From Anoplopoma fimbria (Eukaryota > Chordata > Actinopteri > Perciformes > Anoplopomatidae): a stretch of 64,000 bases of DNA. Numbering within the stretch: position 1 is the stretch's first letter; each line of letters opens with the position of its first letter. The position numbers were made by a program, and so were the translations under genes. This document shows positions 1 through 12,500 of the stretch, piece by piece. The notes under the pieces were generated by a model. That model had not been told where the DNA came from and made no database searches. It saw only the letters and a list, made by a program, of their open reading frames with translations. Where the stretch lies: the NCBI RefSeq assembly GCF_027596085.1, contig NC_072465.1:10836553-10900552 (forward strand), written 5' to 3'.

Positions 1-25
1 AACTGATTTGTTTTCTGAGAAGAAG

Positions 26-379
26 GAAGTTTATTTTGAAAAGACTGTATGAATGTAACGAGGGCAAATTTACAAGTGATGCTGGCTTTCGTAGGAAAAC
101 GCACAAAACCTGAGTAACTTATTGTTTGATATCAAGAAAAAAAAACACAAGACTTTCATCCAGGAGAGCACCATCCATTATTCAACATTGACTTATTTTA
201 CCCTACCTTTGTTTCTCACTTATGTACTTAATACCTAACCACGTAGTTTTGTTGCGTAAGTAAACCTAAGCTAAGAAAGTTTATTTCGAAAAGACACTAT
301 ATGCATGCAAGGAGCAAAAGTTGTACGATTCTTGTGAACATGAAAGTTTATTTTGAAAAGACACAATGCATGTAACGAG
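26..379 (+). repeat. Three copies of a ~38-bp dispersed repeat unit
   Basis: A unit reading roughly GAAAGTTTATTTTGAAAAGA followed by CACTATGCATGTAACGAG occurs at about 26-63, 275-313 and 342-379 in the same orientation. The copies differ by a few substitutions. The stretch between the first two contains a fragment of another dispersed family (about 124-262, with TTCATCCAGGAGAGCACC and ATTGACTTATTTTACC). I see no coding potential. It is probably part of a non-autonomous repeat; the family name is unknown to me. Confidence 0.6.
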
Positions 380-2040
380 TCAAAACTGACACGCCGTCCC
401 TAACACGTCCAAAACTGATGCTAGATTTTAATTAAAAATATTAGTTTACTTTTACTTTATTTTCAGTATCATTATGGAAAATGTTAGACTGAGCTGTATC
501 ATTGGCCAGAAACACAATGGCTTTTTCATAACTTAAACAAACAAGGATGAACTCATCAATCACCGTTGCTAACGAGTGGCATGCCCATTATCTAATCATG
601 ATTGATTGGCAATAACCGTGCTGCTGGGCCAAATGAACCGAGATTAATAAACATCCGTGTTCTGCATCAGAAAACATGTCTCCAGCGTTTGGACACAAAG
701 CAGACGGCCTTCTGCCGCGCCACTGCCGGTCATTTCTTCATCACCCTGTTGACACATGACAGCTTTTAAAGCCTGTAATGGAAAGGAGTGTTTATCAGCG
801 TGGCTGAAACCAAGTTCCTTATGATGGAACATTATGTAATGTGTTTACTAAACGCTCATTCGGAGCGACTGCGATATTCATATACAAGATCAACGTGGTG
901 CTGTGTGGTATCCCTAGATAGAGCAGCTGCTGTTGTGGCTGACGGATACTGTACATACCTGAGAAGGCGTAGAGTTTTGCAATCTCCAGTGTCATTTTTG
1001 AAAGCGCTGGAGAGTGTGTGACATCTCCCACTGGGACAGGAGGTGCTGTACTGTGTGCTTAGAAGTGTTGATGAAAAGCAAATTCAATTTCATGCCCTGT
1101 TATTTCAGCAAAGCATGACAGGCTTTTATTCATTTTATCTCCGACATTAAAACCAAATGGAAAATGAGCAAGTATGAGCTCTTTTTTCAGACTGCTGGTT
1201 GTGCTTTTAGAGTCCGCCTTCCAAGCGTAAGGGAGCGCTGCTATCAGATGTTGACACATTAACCTTCGGCTTTTGGAGCTGAATCCTGCATTTGGATTGA
1301 AGTACAAAGAATTCATGTCATGTGTTATATGAAACTGTTACCATCTATCAAAATCTAACTAAAGGAGGAAACACTCCAGAGTTAGACAAGCTGCTCTCTC
1401 CTTACTGTGGAGATATCCCACATATTTTCATCCATATATTTTCAAAACATCCACCTGAGTAAAGTAAAGTTGAAAATAAATTGCACAAGCACATGGAACG
1501 TCATCCTTGAGCAGAAAAGCATCCTCACGAGGGAACATCTCTGCTAACCATCTAAGAAGCCGTCATTGGAAACTGTTTGGGAAAGGGCGGGGACTTTCAA
1601 CTAAAATCCTTGCGGATATTCGACGACCAATCTGTCAATCAAATTCTTGCCAAAGCAATTCTGAAAACATCTTTTCCATTGAGAAAAGCCTTCAGTGCCA
1701 TTCTTCGCTCTTCTTTTAATGAAGAAATACTCTCCAGTTCTGATAGAACTCATGCTTTACTTGATGCCTGACAAGATGGATTTTCATGGAAACTTGTGAT
1801 CCTGCACGTTTTGCTTGATCGTGTGATATCTGGAAAAACCCAGCTGCATGCGGGAAATCCTCCGGTGTCGCAAAACGAAGCACAAGTGCGTGAGCGACGT
1901 TAACTCATACGAGAGTTAACGTCGCTAGTGTTCGTTAGCTGCTAACAAATACATTCAGTTCCCTATTCCAAGAAAAACATAAGCATGTTCATGACTCATT
2001 TACTACACACTGTTTCCAGAACAATAAGAAAACAATTAAG
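380..2040. other. Gene-free stretch
   Basis: Ordinary AT-rich non-coding sequence. The short open frames here (longest 85 codons, minus strand near 1059-1316) resemble no protein I recognise and show no splice-site framing. A short inverted pair around TAACTCATACGAGAGTTAACG sits at about 1900-1922. Nothing else stands out. Confidence 0.5.
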
Positions 2041-2275
2041 TTCCTATTACAGTGTGTCACATGATTGTGAAAAGGCCAGGGAGGGCAGGTTGTACCATGT
2101 TTGTTATTACTGACCTTGTGTAGAAGGAGTCAAAGAGGCTCAGGCCTCCAGCCAGGTATGAGCAGCAGGGAGGCCAGAACACTGAGCATGTGATTAGGGA
2201 GGAGGTGTGATAAAGACTGCTTATCTGTGATAGAAATGTATTTCATACAGTTCTTACATTCAAAAGCTTGATATG
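2041..2275 (+). repeat. Inverted repeat, left arm
   Basis: About 235 bp that recur in reverse complement at about 4300-4560. Matching blocks include AGGTTGTACCATGTTTGTTA, TGACCTTGTGTAGAAGGAGT, CAGGCCTCCAGCCAGGTATG, GGGAGGAGGTGTGATAAAG and a stretch with CATTCAAAAGCTTG. The arms differ by small indels and substitutions, so the duplication is not recent. They could be two copies of one dispersed repeat in opposite orientation or the ends of one composite element; the sequence does not decide between these. Confidence 0.75.
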
Positions 2276-2330
2276 GAAGGGAAAACTTTCTTTGAGCAGC
2301 ATGAGCAAAGTTTCCTCTCAGAGTTAATGT

Positions 2331-2538
2331 TTACTAAATGAACATCATGGTGTATTGAAGAAGACTTGAAACTAGAGATTGAGACCATAAACTCATGTTT
2401 ACAATGTTTACTGAGGGAATAAATCAAGAGAGAAGTAGAGTCATTTTCTCATAGACTTCTATACAACCAGAGGAGTCGCCCCCTGATGGGCATTAGAGAG
2501 AATGCAGGTTTTAGGAAGCATTGGATTCACTTTTCAGA
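2331..2538 (+). repeat. Dispersed repeat, shared with 37847-38087
   Basis: The stretch with TTTACTAAATGAACATCATG, then GAAGAAGACTTGAAACTAGA, GGAGTCGCCCCCTGATGGGC and ending CACTTTTCAG occurs again in reverse complement at about 37847-38087. The CGCCCCCTGATGG block is common in fish non-coding DNA. It is probably a short non-autonomous element. No target duplication was identified. Confidence 0.75.
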
Positions 2539-3763
2539 CCCTGCGGTTGCTGTCTGGGGTGAACTTGCACTACAGGTACCGGTTCACTTTGGTTATTAAG
2601 CTTGATGACAATAAGTTTTAAGATATTTAAGCAACACTTTGATTTGCAAGTAGAGGTTATCTTATTTGACCTTGACCAAAGCCTATTCATGTTCATATTT
2701 CAGAGTCAGGGATTCTTACCTTCACATGACTCTCATAGTGTTTCAGCATCTAACTTTGACAGGTCAGAGAAAATGTTGGTCCAAAGAGCACCATCTTCTA
2801 TGACTGATTGACAGGCTGGTATCATGTCTGCTGTCGTCATCACCTGTTTACCTGTGTTTGTTTTGGCCTTCCTTATCGAAAAAGGACAGACCAGGGGTCC
2901 TGAGGGGACTCTGTGGAACACCATCTGCCTGCACAAATATTGACCGGAGCCCACAGCGGCTATCGTCATCATCCCCGAGCAGGTCAGTGGCATGGGGTTC
3001 GCTGAGACGAGCCACGAGTGTGGCATCAAGTGTAGAGTATTGCGACGTGTGTGTTTACACACTGATAGCCAGTGGTGAAAAGTACATTTACTCTGTTACT
3101 TGAAGTGCACTTTCGAGGGACTTGTACTCACCTTTAGTATTTTATTTTGTACTTTATATCTCTACTCCACTACAAGTCAGAATCAGATCAAATCCATCTT
3201 ATTCATATAGATCAAAATTGCAAATTTGCTAATTTATCTCAGTGGTCTAATAATGACCTGTGGCCTCCAAATTTTAACAGGAAACAATTTAGAAACATCA
3301 GTGAGCTATATGGACCATACCGCGACTTTTCCTAAAACATTTGGGCAAAAAAGTCATTTCTACACTATTAAGAAATTATATTCATAACACAATGAATATA
3401 CAAACAGCACATTAATACATGTGAAGCAAATAATTATGAAATGAAAAGGATGTACACAGAGACTTTAAAAAAAGAAAATAATGCATTTATAAGCAAAAAT
3501 GTATTCAAAACCATATAAAGTCGCTACAAACATCAGAAACTGGAGTCGTTTCAGGTGATGGCTCAGAGGAAATAACGTTTTATTTCGCTAACGAACAGTT
3601 TGTCTCCGTCCTCACATCTTTTCATGCATCTTTCCTTGCATCGTCAGTATGAGGGACTAAGACGCAAGAAAAAGATAAAAGTGACAGAAACATGGATGCG
3701 ATTCAGGGATCTGGATGCAAGTTATTCCTCTGCTGATACAAAAAATGCTGCTATTGGACTTGG

Positions 3764-4045
3764 TAAATGATAAATGGTAAATGGACTTTCATTTGCATAG
3801 CGCCTTTCTTTGTCTTCTGACCACTCAAAGCGCTTTAACACTACATGTCATCATTCACCCATTCATACATTCATACACTGATGGCAGGGGCTACCATGCA
3901 AAGTGCCACCTGCCATTCAGGTCTAAGCTAATTCAAATTCACACCCATTCATACGCCAATGGCACAGCCTTCGAGCAATTTGGGGTTAAGTGTGTTTCCC
4001 AAAGACACGTCGACATGGACTGGAGGAGCCAGTGATCCAACCCTT
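3764..4045 (-). repeat. Retroposon-like repeat with (TAAATGG)n tail
   Basis: The left end carries the tandem tail GGTAAATGATAAATGGTAAA, followed by a body with GCGCCTTTC, CACTCAAAGCGCTTTAACAC, CATTCACCCATTCATACATT, GAGCAATTTGGGGTTAAGTG and GGACTGGAGGAGCCAGTGAT. I recognise this as a very abundant repeat of teleost genomes. The tandem tail at the left suggests a minus-strand retroposed 3' end. No clear target-site duplication was found, so the limits are approximate. Confidence 0.7.
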
Positions 4046-4299
4046 GATCTTTTGATTTAACTAACTAATTCATGTATAATTCTTTTAATGTTCATCTTTT
4101 TTTCATCAAGTCCATCAGTCCTCTCAGCAGAATCCTTGTTTGTCTGGAATGACCAATTCCTTGTCTCTGACTGTAACTCTGAAAATGTTTTATTCAGAGT
4201 TTTAACTTGTAGAGGAGGGTTTGTTTTTTATTGTGGTATTTCAATTTTTTGCATAATAAAGGGTCTGCTGATATGGTCTTAAATTAGCTAATTCAAGTT

Positions 4300-4560
4300 T
4301 GTTCACTTTAAAACAAGCTTTTGAAAGTAAGAACTATAAAAACACATTTCTATCACTGATGAGCAGTCTTTAGAGAATTTCTTTATCACACCTCCTCCCT
4401 AATCACATGCTCAGTGATCTCAGTGTTCTGGCCTCCCTGCTGCTCATACCTGGCTGGAGGCCTGATCCTATTTGACTCCTTCTACACAAGGTCAGTAATA
4501 ACAAACATGGTACAACCTGGCCTTTTTCTCAATCATATGCTACACAATAATAAGAAATTA
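4300..4560 (-). repeat. Inverted repeat, right arm
   Basis: Reverse-complement partner of 2041-2275. The similar region runs from about the AACAAGCTTTTGAAAGTAAG block to the TGGTACAACCTGGCC block and beyond. About 2 kb of spacer lies between the arms, itself containing the repeats at 2331 and 3764. Confidence 0.75.
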
Positions 4561-4689
4561 TCTCTGTATCATAAATGCTCCAGCTGGGAAAAACAGTGTG
4601 CGATACCATATGCATTTTATCTTCACACTATAACGGTTCGTATGATATCTTAAAAACATTTATTTAAAAATGTTCGTGTTCTACCCGCG

Positions 4690-4925
4690 CAAGCCCCTGC
4701 CATAAATAACCAGTTAAGGCAGCAAAACTACTTGGTTAGCTTTCTGAAAAATATTCAGTCTTTTGTTAAAATAACTACTTTTAGGTAGGTAGATCGGTGG
4801 CATTTGTAAGTTACAAAACAAAAGTACCCTAAAATAAGACAAAGTTGGCGTTGTTGGTGTGATCCATCCATCCACCCGACCTTCTCCTTATACAGACTTT
4901 ATCGCTCTGTCTACTATTGTCACCT
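4690..4925 (+). repeat. Dispersed repeat, ACTACTTGGTTAG family
   Basis: Contains CAGCAAAACTACTTGGTTAG, AACAAAAGTACCC, CATCCATCCACCCGACCTTC and CAGACTTTATCGCTC. These blocks occur in the same order in the fullest copy at 34150-34440. A weaker relative lies at about 5335-5545. No coding potential. Confidence 0.6.
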
Positions 4926-5545
4926 TATGTCCTCCTTTGCTCCCATCATAAATACTGTGGCCAAGGCAATTACTACAGCCACTGCCAGTATTTTTTATTT
5001 TTACCGAAGTAAAGGGTCTGATATGGTGTTACATTTATTGCATGCTCTTGACAAATTAAATTTATATAATACCACTGTGGATTGTCTTCATGGATCAACA
5101 GCACCACACTATATTAGTGGGAGTGTTACTTAATCCCTCAGATATCCAATAACTAAATTAAGCTAGGCTAAGCATACTATTGAAGCTGAATGCAGAGGCC
5201 ACCCATTTGGAATGTTATCAGTTAACTGAATAGGCGTTATCAGTGATTATCACTACCATTCTAAAGCTTCAGATGGACCAAACTGCACCTACCACTTTGT
5301 GAAAGTGAAACTCGGAATATGACAACTTTTGGTTTGGGCTACAAAACTTGTTTAGGGTTAAGATTGTGGTTTGGCATTTAAGTGGTATGTTACTTATATA
5401 GTTGGCGTTAGTTAACTATGGAAGTAACACAACAAAAGTACAAAAAAAAGTCAACATTGACATTTGTTTGACAGATCCAGCCTGACCTCATCCACCTATG
5501 CTGACTTTGACACCCTTTATACCACAGGAATCGACTTCCTCCTTT

Positions 5546-8500
5546 GCCCCCGTTTTTATACCCATGTGAGGGTCCTAGGAAAGAGGGCTATATATGCTGG
5601 GCAGATTGTAGGGCCCTTTGAGGCAAATTATTATCAATTGGCTGATAATATTCATTAAAGGTTTAGTCATAGTTTATGACAAATGTTTGTTGGTGCTTTA
5701 GGCCATTGATACAGCCTTTATAACATCAAGTCAATGTTTCCATTGAATGCCAGATAAATTAAATTGAGCTATGACAGCAGGATGAGTATTGAATACAATT
5801 TTGACAGATGATACTAATATTCCTGATAAAAGTGGATAATTGCATCCACCAGTGTTGCTTTAGATTCCATTTTATCATTCCAGGCACATCATTAAAGGAA
5901 AATCAGCACACATTTCTGCTTTGATTCTTTTCCAACCTTAATAAACATGATTTGTTTCTTCACAAAAATCTTTGTCTCTGCCAAAAGACTGGTTTCTGCT
6001 TAAGTGTAATGTCTCTCAGATTTACATTTGTCATCTTGAGGAATCGTTACATCATCAAACTTTACTTTCTCATCATGGAAAAAAAACACATCAAACTGTG
6101 CTGTTTCTATGTGTTATTACATAACTTTTGGCTGTGTGGTATGACTGGAAGTGTTTCCAAGGAATATTTCAGACTGTACTCTCCAAAAAGAACGAGCTGC
6201 CCCAGAAGCGAACATTCCTCATATGGAAATCTTTATCATCATTTTGGTATTCTAAATGTAATTGAAGACATAAACTGTTTTGCTGTTCACTGAGTTCTCA
6301 TGTGGGCGAGGGGTTCATCTAAAGCAGGGGCATTCCTACCAGAAACATATGTGACTGTTTGGGAGCTACTTACACTGAAATTGCAGCGTTCAATAAAACT
6401 CTGTGGGCTGAAGACTTAAAGACACAGAAGGTAACTTTAATCAAAATAACTTTTTCCCATATTGGCTCAAACAGTCACTATATTCTGACAGTAGTACAAG
6501 ATTCCACTGCACTCGAAGAAAAACGACCACTCTAAGCCGAGGAGACTCTAACGCAGCTGTCAATCACTGCTCATGAAGTGTGTGAACTCCTTTCAAACTG
6601 CCAAACTAGGCAGCGCTGATCAAATATATCAAGTGTCTGGTACTGCATTGCCTATTTCTTTCTCAAATGTTTCCAAAAAATATTTTAACATACCGTTCAG
6701 CTTTAAAATGTTTGCTCCAGCCGGTGGGAGTTGCTTGGTTTTGGCTGGACTGTTTTCGACATGGTGGCCGGGTGACTAACTCTTTTAATTTACAGCTATT
6801 GACATTAGGGTTTTATATGGAAAAGTACCCTTGCATTTGATTTGTGAGTACACTTTTTGTATACAAAGGTCAACTGATGTACAAATTAATGTACAAAGAG
6901 TTGAAGTTGTACCTTGGTGCTGAAATAGGCGATATGGAGGTCAATGCTATCCAGCCAGCATCAAAAGATATCAAAAGTCTCTGACTCATGCACAGACACA
7001 CACACACACACTTTCACCCTTGAAAAAATCCCTACACAGACAGCTGACACTGCATGTCAATATTTTGCATGTTGTGCAATTGTCCCCTTCCCTCTGAGCC
7101 TTTCTATTTGATGCTCCATTACATAAGGGATTTTAGAGGGCCAAGTTATTCTGACGTGCTCACCTTGGCAGCCCTCGAATGATCAGACATTTCACAGGCT
7201 GTCAAGCTCACCCCTGGTGGTATAAGTAGATGGATTTATCAAAAGTAGAAAAAACACAGAAAAGAGGAATGCACTGGATGTTCCTTTTGCTCTTCTGCTC
7301 CAAAAAGTTCAGTCTAAAATGCAACACAAACATTTTCTACAGTTTCTACAGGTTTTTTTCAGTCTAGACCCAAACAGTGACACGACCAACCGACAACATC
7401 GATGCTACGGCATAAATTCAGCATCGACCATCTCCATGACAACCGAGCAGATTTCCTCTGCCAAGAAAGACTGATGTCGTTGGAAGCTGCAAAAAAAAAG
7501 GCAGTAATAGGATCTTGGGTAACATTTTTCTTTTTTGTACTAAAATAACTATTTTCATGATTTGCTGACAAAGTGTTTCGTGGTCCTGCAAATTATGGCT
7601 GTTGTCTCACAGAAGCAGAGGCAGAAGTAGAGTGACCTCAAAACCTAGTTGGTCCTATGACACACAAAGAAAGCCGGGTTGTTGGGTGTACAAAGTGTGT
7701 GACTTTGACACTGGAGATTGTTAAGATCTTGTTTCCCAACAAAAGCCAATGTTGGTTTCTTTTAACCAAGACTATGATTGTTCCCTAACCTCGTAACCAA
7801 ATGGCTTCTGTGCCTAAATCTCACCAAACCTTAATCATAGTGATGGCAGAAGAGGAAACACTCAACATATTTTGTCATTTTCTGTTGAGATAAGTCAATT
7901 CCCAATTAAGGGACAGTCGTTCTAACCAATGGGGATCTAATAGTTTAAGATTTTGGCAGCTTTGGCATCGATCTAACTAAAACCCAGCAATTATAACCTC
8001 TATACCACACTGAATGGTTGACAAACTAAATGAGACATTAAGTTGAATAGATTCCAAAATATCTGAGGATTATTTTTAATAGATTTGGTGATGGAGACAT
8101 CTTCTTCTGTAACATTTTAACTGAGGCTGTACGTCTTCCATTTGCTTTGCATTGCTAAACGTTCTCAGTCTGTGTGTCCACTTCTTTGTCAGCTCTCTTT
8201 TGACATCGTTCTCTTCGCCTTAACTTTATCCTCCTTTTTCTCTACCCAGACTACTCCTACGCAGATATGCAACCTCTACTCTTTAGCAATTGTCTGTCCA
8301 CTGAGACGTCTGCAGCGTCTATTTTCACTGCTATTCTCTGTCTGGTGGTGCTCAGAGGCTGCCAGTGGAGGACATATTCTCTCCTGCTGAAACCACAAAG
8401 GAAGGGAAGATTTCTAGAGTGAACCCCTGGAAATAGGACGTTACTAGGACTACTGGCATTGCATTGTATACAGATGCCAGGAGTTTTTTTGTTTGGGTAC

Positions 8501-9400
8501 CTGGTGGTCTAACAATCTAACGTTGAGTTATGTACTCTTTCTGCCAATAGGCATTATCATGAGTAATTTAGAAGGGATACCAAAGTTATGAAGCTGGCAT
8601 AAACTTTACACCTCATTATTTTCTTCACTATGTGTCCAAATTATGTCACATTGACTGTGATTGAAACCTTATTGAAACCAGTTTTTACATCATGCAGTTA
8701 TTGAATCTATAGGGACGATTTATAGGGATTTATTGCAATTATTGGAGGAAACAAAATACCCATTGATACAAAAAATGTGTGTGGGATTTTCTTTACTGAG
8801 GGACCAATCTCTTTTTAGAGTCATAACTGAACTGGTTAAGTAGACTCCAGTAACTGATCTTGCTGAAGTGAGTTAAGATCAAATGGGCATCAAAAGAATG
8901 AAATAATTTTTGTTGTTTTTTTCAAAGATCATCATTTATCAGAAAAAACGATGACCACCAATAAATGTGTTAGTGACAACACAATATCACCCATGAGCTG
9001 ACTCTTTAAGATATTATCCAGGCTTTTTTTCAAAGATCATCATTTAGAAAAAAGACCACCAATTGCTGTAGCAGTGAGGGTAATGCAGTGACAGAAAGCA
9101 GCAAAATATACACTAAACACCAGATTTCACATGCATCATGTGTTATCAGATCGCATTACCAAACGTATTGCCTAAAAGGGCTTCCAGACCAAAAGTGTAA
9201 GTTCAACATGGCCTTATTTCCAATGGAGAGAGTGTCTAAGAGACTGGCCTAGTTTAACTACGCAACAAGCAAAGGGATTCCTTGCTTGACGTTGGAGGTA
9301 GAATTAATTAGAATGTAGAGTAGAATCCCAGAGTTCTGAAACTGTACTCTGTAATTATTCTGGGACTTCAGTTTAAAAATCTCGACTTAAATCAAGACTT
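5546..9400. other. Gene-free stretch
   Basis: No exon or RNA gene could be supported here. Open frames up to 113 codons (5952-6293, plus strand) have no recognisable domains and lie in AT-rich sequence. A reverse-orientation relative of the ACTACTTGGTTAG repeat family may lie around 7640-7870. A short motif TTTTTTTCAAAGATCATCAT is duplicated at about 8929 and 9024. Confidence 0.5.
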
Positions 9401-9559
9401 AGACCCAGATCTCACATAGAAGCATCCCTAGAAACACAGGACTTTCACTCAGGAGACCGCTGTTCCTGTTCTGTGTCCTGTGTTAGATCAAGGCAGCGTT
9501 GACTTATTTTACCTTACTTTACCAACTTCTGTACTTTGCTAATGCAAGAGAGACAAAGA

Positions 9560-12500
9560 GAGTAAAAAATGCTACAAAGACACACAAAACAACAACAAAA
9601 AACGCCTAAACATCTATAAAGTCTGTATCTATGTAGAAAAGGCGGTGGAGCCTTTTGCATGTCTATTCCCCGGGTTCCATAGTCTCATAACGGGCACTTG
9701 GTGCTACATGATAAAAGGGCTCTGATTTAAAGCCGCTTTTGCTCACTCTAATGATAATAGTGTATTAAAATGCAGTGCATTGCATGAAGATGTGTTTTAG
9801 TGTACTGGATAGTTTGATTGATGATCTCATGAGTTTGACATTAAAGTCAGAAGGCTCATCTGAATAGCAGTTTTATGAAGTCTTGGTATAAGTATGTATA
9901 ATGCTGTCCTTCTACATGTCTGTGCAAGATTTGTTTCAGACTTGCCTCAGCGGTAATTAGGAGGAAGTCACACTTACAATCGCACACACACAGCCACGTG
10001 GTCGTATGCATAATGGTACACAGATGTGTTCTCAGACCTTGTGCTCTCAGAAGAGGATATCCTGATGACCGGCTGGAGGAGCTGCCAAAGCTTTGCAGCA
10101 ACACAACAAAAAAGAATAATGCAGAGAGAAGATCCAGATGAACCCATTATTTATATTTGATGTTTCTTTTTTTTAAAGAGACAGAATTTTCCAGACAGTA
10201 AAAATGGACTTTCTGGTGTAGCCGACATACTGTACAGGATGTTGTGTCATGAGATGGAGCAGAGTACGATCTAGAGGGGAACATCTGCACGGATCTTGGA
10301 ACAAACTAAAAGGTTTATTAAAAGTAATTTTCAATAAACCTAAGTGCTGTTTAATAGTCATTTACCATGACCTTGTCTTTAAATAGCTGCTAAATATTTC
10401 CATATTCATTTATTTTATTTTACAAGCCTCAGGCCAGATTTTCTGGGATTAGCAGGTAGCAGCAAAGTCAGTCCAATTCTGTGCAAAATTATGAAATTCG
10501 TAGAATGAATCAATTAATCGTTCAAAGCCAACATTCTTCCTGGCAAACGGGTTGCTGACTGTGTGTTGAGCCCGACTCTGACTGATCTCAGAACTCACCA
10601 CAAACTCCAGTTCTTTCTGTTATTTCTGCTCAGTTTCTCTCCTCTTGTCTCTTTACTTTTCTCATAAAAAACATACACATTAATTTATTTTCCACAAGTT
10701 GAAATTTTTTTGCAGACGCACTTTCGCCTCAGTACGAATTCAAGCATCTTATCACGCCCACTCACATCTTTCAATTTACTTTGTATGCAATTGTGGTTCT
10801 GGGACACAATTCATCAATTTGGATAATGGGCTCATTTGCTCTCTTTCTGTGAGTAAGGTTAGAAAATGGATACCGCCCTCTATGCCTATGCAATTAGAGC
10901 TGGAGCCAGAAAGCGATTAGCTTAGCATAAAGATTTGGAGCAGGACAAAACAGCTACCCTGACTCTGCCTAAATGGCCCAAATACACTTGCAAGGTTAAC
11001 AAATTAACACATTGAATCTCATTAGTTACATTTTTAAATGAAAAAACAAGAATTATGGCAAACAACAATCGTTTTATGCTTCTGTTTTTGTACTGGAAAA
11101 AATGTGTTAATTATGTGGTAAGTACGCTTCACAATTTTTAGGCCCAGTTCACACAGAGAATTGTTGCTTAAGGTGAGCGCTTCAAAAACGCCTTGTCTTT
11201 AAATACCACTTTTGTGCGTGTGTTCATACCACATCTACCGGCATCATAACAGGAACAAAGTAGTATAGTAGTAAAGCCTGCTTCTTGCTTGATTCCATTG
11301 GCTGCCTGGGCCAAGTGTGACAATTGATACGAGATAACGAGCTTTCTTACCAGAAGGAAACAATGGTTTTGCGTGAGACGTTTTGCGTTTCTAGCGATGT
11401 GTCTCGTGATCGGGGACTAAGTATTAATGTTTTTATTTTTATTTTGGAGAAAGAGTATGTTTGCTACGCTAAGCTAACCATGCCTTTTTAAAGGAAAAAC
11501 CCAGGTTCCATACAAGTTATACAAAATCTTTGTCTTGCCTTGCCCTATTGCTGATTTATACCACTCCATAATTCACTGCAGAGCCATTTTGCAGCTGGCA
11601 TTCATAAATATTGACATTGGTATGTATTATTAATTAAAGCTAAAATGCATACATATTTTCTAATTCCAGTTATCTATCCTACATGCCCTTATAATTCAAC
11701 ATAAATAATAACAAGGATTTGTGCAGTGTTTCCAAAAGGCTTGTTTTTTTTTTTTTTTTTTTTTTGCATCTGCTCCACAATCCTGGAAGCTGCTTCCTGA
11801 CTGAACTAATAGCAGAAACAGAGCTGCAGTTTCCATAAACTGTGGATGCCTCATGCAGATGTGCATGAGCTTATGTGTTCAAAGCAAATGAGGAGGGAAG
11901 AGTGTGAGCAGCCCATTGTCTAACTGCTTCCCTTCTAACAGGAAACAGAGTTTCCTTGTGGAGGACTGGTGTGTCTTTGCAGGCGGAGGTTCCTCAGATC
12001 GCTCTGCAATCATATAGATACACATGCAAGCAGAACCCGTGGGCACACACATGTTCCCACGGCCAAGATAAACACTCTTTTGGACGTACAAAGTGCAGAA
12101 CACTCATCACCCCTTTCTGTATCCATCGCTGTGTCTATAGATCACAGAGCTCCTGTCAACCGCAGCTCTGCAATCCCCAAAGCCAATTAATCAGCCCAGA
12201 CCGCTCAATCCTGGCTCACTGAGTTGAATTCAGACATAAAGAGCCTCCTGCCGAGCTATCAGCATGTAACCCTGAGCCTGTGTGAACACCATAAAGTCCA
12301 GGGGAACACTGATAAGATACTGCATGTTTACGTACAATATACCGTCTGATGTGCACTTGGTTTTATAGAACACAGAGATGATGCAGCACACTGTGATAGT
12401 AAATTAGTTTTTGTGGACTCGGTCTAAACTATTGTGTTGTGTGCAAAACGAATTGCTCCTCAAAACACATCCAGAGTGCTCAGGGGCGATTTCACAAAGA

